Source: Candidula unifasciata
Lineage: Eukaryota > Mollusca > Gastropoda > Stylommatophora > Geomitridae
Assembly (NCBI GenBank): GCA_905116865.2
Contig: CAJHNH020000846.1
Coordinates: 294,369 to 358,368 of the forward strand
Length of the DNA stretch: 64,000 bases
Direction: 5' to 3'
In this document: piece after piece, positions 56,151 through 64,000 of the stretch
Layout: every line of letters starts with the position of its first letter
How positions within the stretch are numbered: position 1 is the stretch's first letter
Translations under genes and position numbers: made by a program
Notes under the pieces: generated by a model
The model's input: only the letters and a program-made list of their open reading frames with translations
The model's database searches: none
Told to the model about the DNA's origin: nothing

Positions 56151-58292
56151 CACATGGGGAATGTAGGAACCAGTAACTGTGACACATGGGGAATATAGGA
56201 ACCAGTAACTGTGGACACATTGGGAATGTAGGAACCAGTAACTGTGGACAGATGGGGAATGTAGGAACCAACCAGTAATTGTGACATATGGGGAATGTAG
56301 GAACCGGTAACTGTGACATATGGGGAGTGTAGGAGTCAGTAACTGTGACAAATGGGGAATGCAGGAACCAGTAACTGTGACACATGGGGAATGTAGGAAC
56401 CAGTAACTGTGACACATGGGGAATATAGGAACCAGTAACTGTGACATATGGGGAATATAGGAACCAGTAACTGTGACACATGGGGAATGTAGGAACCAGT
56501 AACTGTGACACATGGGGAATGTAGGAACCAGTAACTGTGACATATGGGGAATGCAGGAACCAGTAACTGTGACACATGGGGAATGTAGGAACCAGTAACT
56601 GTGACACATGGGGAATGTAGGAACCAGTAACTGTGACACATGGGGAATGTAGGAACCAGTAACTGTGGACATATGGGGAATGTAGGAACCAGTAACTGTG
56701 ACACATGGGGAATATAGGAACCAGTAACTGTGGACACATTGGGAATGTAGGAACCAGTAACTGTGGACAGATGGGGAATGTAGGAACCAACCAGTAATTG
56801 TGACATATGGGGAATGTAGGAACCGGTAACTGTGACATATGGGGAGTGTAGGAGTCAGTAACTGTGACAAATGGGGAATGCAGGAACCAGTAACTGTGAC
56901 ACATGGGGAATGTAGGAACCAGTAACTGTGACACATGGGGAATGTAGGAACCAGTAACTGTGACATATGGGGAATGTAGGAACCAGTAACTGTGGACATA
57001 TGGGGAATGTAGGAACCAGTAACTGTGGACAGATGGGGAATGTAGGAACCAGTAACTGTGACATATGGGGAATGTAGGAACCAGTAACTGTGACATATGG
57101 GGAATGTAGGAACCTGTAACTGTGGACAGATGGGGAATGTAGGAACCTGTAACTGTGGACAGATGGGGAATGTAGGAACCTGTAACTGTGGACAGATGGG
57201 GAATGTAGGAACCAGTAACTGTGGACAGATGGGGAATGTAGGAACCAGTAACTGTGGACAGATGGGGAATGTAGGAACCAGTAACTGTGGACAGATGGGG
57301 AATGTAGGAACCAGTAACTGTGACACATGGGGAATGTAGGAACCTGTAACTGTGGACAGATGGGGAATGTAGGAACCTGTAACTGTGGACAGATGGGGAA
57401 TGTAGGAACCAGTAACTGTGGACAGATGGGGAATGTAGGAACCAGTAACTGTGGACAGATGGGGAATGTAGGAACCAGTAACTGTGGACAGATGGGGAAT
57501 GTAGGAACCAGTAACTGTGACACATGGGGAATGTAGGAACCAGTAACTGTGGACAGATGGGGAATGTAGGAACCAACCAATAACTGTGGACATATGGGGA
57601 ATGTAGGAACCGGTAACTGTGACATATGGGGTGTGTAGGAGTCAGTAAATGTGACATATGGGGAATGTAGGAGTCAGTAACTGTGACATATGGGGAATGT
57701 AGGAACCGGTAACTGTGACATATGGGGAATGTAGGAGTCAGTAACTGTGACATATGGGGAATGTAGGAGTCAGTAACTGTGACATATGGGGAATGTAGGA
57801 GTCAGTAACTGTGACATATGGGGAATGTAGGAGTCAGTAACTGTGACATATATGGGATGTAGGAGTCAGTAACTGTGACATATATGGAATGTAGGAGTCA
57901 GTAACTGTGACATATATGGAATGTAGGAGTCAGTAACTGTGACATATATGGAATGTAGGAGTCAGTAACTGTGACATATATGGAATGTAGGAGTCAGTAA
58001 CTGTGACACATATGGAATGTAGGAGTCAGTAACTGTGACATATATGGAATGTAGGAGTCAGTAACTGTGACATATATGGAATGTAGGAGTCAGTAACTGT
58101 GACATATATGGAATGTAGGAGTCAGTAACTGTGACATATATGGAATGTAGGAGTCAGTAACTGTGACATATATGGAATGTAGGAGTCAGTAACTGTGGCA
58201 TATATGGAATGTAGGAGTCAGTAACTGTGGCATATATGGAATGTAGGAGTCAGTAACTGTGACATATATGGAATGTAGGAGTCAGTAACTGT
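56150..58292. repeat. 32/33-bp minisatellite, ~66 units
   Basis: Units of GGGGAATGTAGGAACCAGTA, ACTGTGACAYAT (32 bp) or with TGGACAGAT (33 bp). From about 57620 AACCAGT becomes AGTCAGT, and from 57845 GGGGAAT becomes ATGGAAT. A block with AACCAACCAGTAATTG recurs at 56261 and 56780 (519 bp apart). Mixed 32/33 periods keep minus-strand frames open for up to about 550 codons; these are not genes. Confidence 0.97.
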
Positions 58293-58339
58293 GACAAATG
58301 CATTTATGTCCCTGGGAATATACAACCACTGTTTCAAAT

Positions 58340-58530
58340 CATTTTGGCATAACAGGAAATAGAGAAACATACTCAATTACTTGGCTGAAGTATTCCTGTT
58401 TGACTTACAATAACAGAAAATAGAGAAACATACTCAATTACTCGGCTGAAGTATTCCTGTGTGACTTACAATAACAGAAAATAGAGAAACACTCAATTAC
58501 TTGGCTAAAGTATTCATGTGTGACTTACAT
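58340..58530. repeat. ~61-bp tandem repeat, three copies
   Basis: Units of AACAGAAAATAGAGAAACAT, ACTCAATTACTTGGCTGAAG, TATTCCTGTGTGACTTACAA T. Copy 3 lost a few bases. Confidence 0.9.
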
Positions 58531-58639
58531 TTCATACCCCTGTGTACCCATATATTTTCTTCTGCATCAGATGCTCACTTAAGAAAACTATAGTTATAAA
58601 TAAATGGTAAAAGTTATAAAACAATACTGAAAGAATGAA

Positions 58640-58925
58640 AACTTAGTAAAGTGTGTACTAGAAATAATTTACTCACAATGTGGTTGGGGCATATTAAAAG
58701 AATGTCAGATGACAGAGAAGTAAAAACTGTATACACCAGGGAGATGAATGGTTGTAGACCACGAGGGAGACCAAGAAAACGATGGAGAGATAATATCCAG
58801 ACAGACCTGCAAACACTTGGTGTTACCTACAGGAAAGAGAAGGCCAACCAGAGAGATGAATGGAGGCGGGTGATATCTGCAGCAATGAACCTCAAGGACT
58901 CGGAATCCTGAAGAAGAAGAAGAAG
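58640..58925 (+). pseudogene. RTE-like LINE C-terminal fragment with (GAA)n tail
   Basis: The frame reads MWLGHIKRMSDDREVKTVYT, then CRPRGRPRKRWRDNIQTDLQ and DEWRRVISAAMNLKDSES before a stop, immediately followed by GAAGAAGAAGAAGAA. The GRPRKRWRDNI block and DEWRR...A end are standard RTE tail features. 5'-truncated. Confidence 0.85.
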
Positions 58926-59914
58926 AATGTGGCTCTCAAAACATAATTTTCTTCTATTTATTTAATGTGTCATTTAAGGGGCCTAATGAAACAGGTTTTG
59001 GAGATGTCAGATAATGTCATAAGAGATATGGTAACTGTTCACTGTATTGATTTAATAATAAAAGAATAGTTTATAAGTCTCACAGAAATGAAGCTCAGTT
59101 GTTGGACACTTATCACAGACACACACTAAACGCATGTAAAATGCAGTCATTGTGATACAGTTGGCTATAAACTAGGCTTTAATGTCTCTTTTAGCATTGG
59201 GTAAAAATAGATGGGAATAGACAAAAAGTAATCATCTTTCGACTGCAACACAGCAGTAAAATAGGACATTGACTCTGTTTAAAGACAAGGCACACACTTC
59301 TGTTTGAAGAATGTGCTGAATCAGAGCCTGTTGTTTTGACACTATTCTACTTGTGGCAACACCCAGCTTATTGTTCTAACACTCAACTCTTTCAGATGTG
59401 TAGATAAATGTTTCAAAATGGGAATGACCTACTGACCCATTTTTCTATGTAAACACAGGACCTGACAGTCAGACAGACTATACTAACCCTTGATCACCTA
59501 GTTAACACAGAGCCTGATATGTATGAAGACACACAGAGCCTCTAGGTCAGTGGTGCTTACATTTTAGTGACTGACATTTCTCTAAGGAGTTCCAGATTAT
59601 AGTTTCTTCTTCATTCAGATCAAGTCCTTGTGGTACTCTTTTGTCTGTCTGCCAAGATACTACACAGTTTTTTGATACCTGACCAGAGTCAGTGTAATGA
59701 GCCATACTTTTTCAAGTTTATCAACTGGTGTGTGTATGCTGTGCAGTTGGAGAATGGGTGAAGCACATATGTGATATCTATGGTTTTCATAATTTCCATG
59801 TTGATGAAACACATGAAGCATTCACATAACACAGAATACCCAGTAACTGTTTGACATATGTGATGTTGTTCTGTGTTGTTACTATATTTGACTATGAGGA
59901 TCCATTAATTTTAA
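58926..59914. other. Unassigned sequence 3' of MXD
   Basis: AATAAA-type hexamers occur near 59055, but nothing ties them to MXD. No exon recognised. Confidence 0.25.
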
Positions 59915-60041
59915 TTCATTTTCTATCACCAATCATTCAACCTTAAAGCTTCATCCTTTTCATTTATCACACTTCGGTTCATTTTCTATCACCAATCATT
60001 CAACTTTAAAGCTTCATCCTTTTCATTTATCACACTTCGGT
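59915..60041. repeat. 63-bp direct duplication
   Basis: TTCATTTTCTATCACCAATC, ATTCAACCTTAAAGCTTCAT starts at 59915 and again at 59978 with one substitution. A recent tandem duplication. Confidence 0.93.
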
Positions 60042-61000
60042 CATTTACAGTCATGCAGATTTCAGTTATTTTCTGCCATTATGCATTTATTATTCTTAAC
60101 CATCTTAACTTTCAGTAATTCTTAGGTCAGTCTTTAGTCATTTTCAACTATCTGACTTTCAGCTCCAATCATTCTCAACCATTACATTAAATCATTCATT
60201 AGCTTTCTTAGCTTGAGCTTCAGTCAAGGAATCCACAATTCCGCCCTTGACCTCTCAGAGTCAAGGACATTTTGTGCAGACTATATATTTTTTTTTAAAC
60301 AAATTAGAAGCAGTGTTGCATTGTGGGCATAGGTTTTACATATTAGAGATTTATACAGAAGACTTGGCAGAAAAGAAAATGGTAGTATTGATTACTGCAG
60401 TAAAAGCAAGTTTCTTGCCAGGTAACAGTGGAAATAAACCAAATCCATGACATGTGTATGGTGCCGTATTAATCTGTACATGTAGCGTATGTGTGTTTTG
60501 TGCCTGTTCGTTAGCATCCGTCAATGACCAGACAGGACGGGGCCGAGAGTTAGTTTGAGATTTGTCATCATTTTTAATCTGTGATAAAAAAATTAAAAAA
60601 ACATTTGGGGGAGAACCATTGTGACTGTCCCTGCAGTATTGTGTTTCTCTGTCAGTTGATTATCTGGTAACGAAGAAATGTGGATTGTGCATGAGTTTTT
60701 TTCATATCAAGGCTCAGTGTTTCCCAACCAGCGTTGTCACTGAAAAGACTTCAAACATGAAAGTCTATGCTGTCACATACAAACACATATAGATACACAT
60801 CTTCCCCTTCTGCATTCCTCTCAAAAGGGGGTGTTTGGCACTTCGTTGTTTACAACTATGCTACAATACCTGTACCTTTCAATGAAACCCATTCAGTTTC
60901 AGTGGACCCTAAATTAATTGCCTTTTGTGAAATGCTTGGTAAGGGGTAGTAAGTGGCTTCTTTCCTTCCCTGAATCTAGGCACAGAACTCACATGAGAAC
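60042..61000. other. Unassigned sequence
   Basis: Short open frames only. No repeat or transposon signature. Confidence 0.25.
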
Positions 61001-61399
61001 TCACATGTGCATAGACATGTCCGCACACACATGTGCATAAACATGTCTGCACACACATGTGCATAGACATGTACAAACACACCTAGAATTGTAATTTTCT
61101 GTAAACTTCTGGTCAAAATTTACGCTAGGCAGAGGCACTGTTTGGAGCCGAGGCAAATTTTTTTCTTCTGCCAGACGGTGGCCGATGCATTTTTGCTCCA
61201 ATTGTAGACTGGATATAGTTTCATCGCCCAGCTTCTGAGTTGAATGCATGGCGTGACACTGTGAGCTGCAGATTTCATTTGGAATGTTTTTTCGACTGAC
61301 CAACGTGGTGGTATGAATTGTAGATTCAGAAAATGGCGCGATGCCTGTCATCACAATGTTGGTGGTGCCGTATGTGATTAAAATTGATCGCATATGCAA
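61001..61399 (-). other. Unrecognised 132-codon open frame
   Basis: The minus-strand frame has ordinary amino acid composition for its first 105 residues, then runs into a CATGTGTGCA-type repeat (Cys/Val/His run) at 61001-61080. No domain was recognised, and no splice structure or start context supports it. It may be an exon piece, an old element or chance. Confidence 0.15.
61005..61080. repeat. Short ACATGTGCATA repeat
   Basis: Three to four copies of ACACACATGTGCATARACAT with a roughly 28-bp step. Rich in the palindrome ACATGT and alternating purine/pyrimidine. Confidence 0.75.
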
Positions 61400-61759
61400 T
61401 TGCTGATCTGTTGGTGACTTCTGCTACCATCAATGATAAACTGCATTTCTAATGTCGGACTGTTTCTGTTAGCACTTCGGATGGCTACCGTATGCTTTAA
61501 TACGTATGTATGCTAGATATGCTGAGACAGTAGTCTGTCAATCTTTCCACAAGGGACTGATAAACATTCTGTGTGTTTTTTGTTGGCACAGGAGCGGAGC
61601 AAAGATGGGGTGACCCGTTTGCCATGAAGCTGATACTACCAGACACACAGAATAAATAAAATAATCTGTTTTTCTGACATCTTTGAATACAGAACTCTGA
61701 ACACTACAAATACAAATGCATCATCTTTGACTTTTTTGACAATCAGTTTTTTTTGGGGT

Positions 61760-62004
61760 AAGTAAAGTAAAGGACCCTTTTCCACACCTTTAGGCATATA
61801 GGGCTAGACCTATATTTTTATAGACCAATCGGCACAAGATGGGTGATGTGGTCAGCATCACGCCGGCCGCCTTTACTTCCTGAGACTGCACCCGGTACCC
61901 ACTCAAAGCTGGGTCGACCTGGGAGCCAAGGTCATTTTTGAAAATAGTCTGTCTCCGCCAGGGAGCGAACCCACGACCTTCCGATCTCGTCCACGGCGAC
62001 TCCC
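61760..62004 (-). mobile_element. SINE family 3, minus strand, 11-bp target duplication
   Basis: The complement order is AAAGGACCCTTTTCC, AGGCATATAGGGCTAGACC, CCGGCCGCCTTTACTTCC, GGGTCGACCTGGGAGCC and GGAGCGAACCCACGACCTTC (B-box complement), ending GGCGACTCCC. Flanks TTTTTTGGGGT at 61749-61759 and 62005-62015 are identical. Confidence 0.87.
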
Positions 62005-62015
62005 TTTTTTGGGGT

Positions 62016-64000
62016 CATAAATCACCAAATCTGTACAATGTTTACATACAGAAAACACAATCACTTTGAGCTTCGGTAAACCTTGGGAAGAATTCCTGCA
62101 CAGTCCACTTCATAAAAAGATCACTGACAACTAGCTCATAAACAGAAGAAACATGAAGATTTCATACTTCCTGACAAAGTATATGCAGTGAGTGAGAAAT
62201 AAATGAAATGTTGATTCACAGAAACTATTGTACGAAGTGTTTGAAACACTCTTACTATGTGTGCCTTTCTGACAGCAGTTACAGACAGCAGTTCACGGGA
62301 ATATTGTTCAATATGTTAACATTTTTTTGGGGGTCTGATTATTTTGATATTACTGTTTTGTTATCACATTGTCTTTCTTAATGTCTTACCTCTGATAAAT
62401 AGCATAAAGTCTGTTATGTAATGATTTTTAGGAAGATCTGTGGCTGGTTAGAAGTTAAAGAGTGGGAGAAAGTGATGGACAGTAGTTTCTTTTTAAAAAC
62501 AATTGACCTACATTTTCTCTGTTGGTCATTATAAGTAGAAAGTTGGAACCTGATTGAATGTGTAAATCTGTAAATGTTTATTACCTGTAGATTTATTATA
62601 AGCATATTGCAAGGGGGGGGGGGGGGGGGGGGGGGAAAGCTGCAGACAGCATATAGTCTGTGTTTTCTGCAGGACTGTTCACTTTTTTAAATGTTCCTAC
62701 GTCGTAAACATTTAGGGAGTCACTTTGTTACTCAACTAATTTTAGTGGTTACTCATGGTTATAAAAGAGACCAGGCAAAAGTAATGAAGCAAAAAGTTTC
62801 GTACCAGTTATAGGCTGTTGATATTGACCTCCTATCATTCCAGGAAGTAAGACCCCAGATGCAGTTCTACCAGTTTTAAAATGTTAACATTAGGATTTTC
62901 TAGAAAATTTTGGAAATTAGGAATCAGATACATATAAACGTGACAGATGTATAGGCATATCTAGAAGTTGCTTTCACAGCAAAATATGGTTCCCCTTTGT
63001 ATTGAAATCCAACACAACAACCAAGAATTGTATTTGTTATTGCCCATAATGCTTATGTAAAAGGAAAATGTATGGTTTCTTAGAGTCTATAATTGTGTGC
63101 ATGTTATGCTACAAGTATGAAAGAGTACTTCTCTATTGTTATGATCTCATGAGGCAGGCAAGTAGAACTAGTGAAAGAAATTATGACTGAAACATATTGA
63201 TATTGATTTGAATCCTGACATACGAACAAGTGTATACAAATATTTTTTTTTAACTGTACAGAACTTTGAATGGATTAACGATTCATTGTTTCAATTGTGA
63301 GCTTATTGCTGCATGAAATTGTCTTAACATTTTAAATGGAACTTTCAACTGGTCCAGTGTTGATGAAACTACAAATTGGTCCTGTGCTGAAAATGTAAAT
63401 TGATCCAATGCTGAAACTGTATTTTGGTCCTGTGCTGGACATGAGTCATTACTGCTGGTCCAGAAATGTCTTGAATATTTTTTTGTATGTGGAAATTCTG
63501 GTTTGAGTGCGGCTGATGTTGAAGACAGGGCTCTGAGAAGACAAAAATGATTGGATAACTAGTATAACATTTGTGTATGAGACCCTAACTGACTTTGTTT
63601 TCCAGCTGAACTCTGTTGCCATATTTCTGATAGAGTTTTTTTGGAGCATAGTACCATTTTAGCACATTACCTACATATTCATGAAAAAAAAAATGCAGTA
63701 AACACATTCTGAAACATACTGTTTCTTCACAGAAATTAGTTCCTTCTGTTTGATTGTACTTTGATGTCAAAGCAAAGATACATGTTTGAACGTACGTGTC
63801 TAATCATGTATAAAAAAGAATATAGAATTTAATCAAATATGCAATAATCCCATTATGTGGTGAGTAGTACAACTGCTACAGAAAGATTACTAAAGTAGTT
63901 TAGTTGGGGAGGGAAGCATCTGCAATATTATTATGTCCTGATAGTTTAGATATAAAATAATTGAAGTCTTACTTTTTGTGTGTGTTTTTTTGCTAGGCCG
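62016..64000. other. Unassigned AT-rich sequence
   Basis: A G-homopolymer of about 24 at 62611-62634 and three ~35-bp TTGGTCCTGTGCTG-like copies at about 63350-63440. No exon recognised. Confidence 0.3.

Noticed and set aside
56070..57753. Minus-strand open frames of 507 and 547 codons with repeated SYIPHLSTVTG-like segments
   Set aside because: They are readings of the 32/33-bp minisatellite. The same repeat is open in several frames and the opposite strand also has open frames; there is no start context, splice structure or non-repeat domain.
61595..61665. TTGGCACAG at 61596 followed by an AATAAATAAA as a terminal exon of MXD
   Set aside because: MXD already ends properly at 54114 with a family-typical acidic tail; the candidate has no conserved residues.

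Overview
The window is nuclear DNA from an animal, most likely a marine invertebrate. A mollusc or other lophotrochozoan is my best inference from the style of repeats (long minisatellites, RTE-like LINEs, several tRNA-derived SINE families, hAT elements), but the sequence alone does not prove the taxon. No bacterial operon, CRISPR array, rRNA or canonical tRNA gene was found. Almost every long open frame is a by-product of tandem repeats.

One real protein-coding gene can be assembled. It is an MXD/Mad/Mxi1-type bHLH-leucine-zipper repressor on the + strand, with six coding exons between 31234 and 54114 and a predicted protein of 232 residues. The exons carry, in order, the Sin3-interaction helix (31234-31291, 31598-31697), a 30-nt micro-exon with the basic region (32402-32431), helix-loop-helix (43927-44041), zipper plus serine-rich linker (48569-48809) and an acidic tail (53960-54114). 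All introns are GT-AG and all phases agree. A CCAAT-containing, locally CG-rich stretch lies just upstream. The introns are inflated by minisatellites (55, 28, 18, 49, 31, 24, 67 and 50 bp units) and transposon pieces. The acceptors of exons 5 and 6 are themselves tandemly duplicated.

Upstream (1-31 kb) is repeat-dominated: a 25-bp satellite split by an RTE fragment (2.0-5.7 kb), a 34-bp satellite (7.3-9.5 kb), a hAT-like MITE whose end has become a 26-bp array (11.6-12.1 kb), RTE 3' ends (12.6-15.0 kb), a foldback MITE (13.5-13.8 kb), a 17-bp array of about 100 units (15.2-17.0 kb), a dead hAT transposon with intact ends and an 8-bp target duplication (17.7-19.0 kb), a 0.74-kb tetranucleotide microsatellite (20.7-21.5 kb) and several SINEs. 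Downstream (54-64 kb) are the probable 3' UTR, 35-bp and 32/33-bp arrays (55.5-58.3 kb), an RTE tail and a SINE.

The recurring theme is that several tandem arrays seem to be built from transposon ends: hAT terminal repeats at 11.6, 15.1 and possibly 7.3 and 24.4 kb, a tRNA-like SINE head at 36.1 kb, and (GAA)n SINE/LINE tails at 17.4, 44.5, 45.7 and 58.9 kb.
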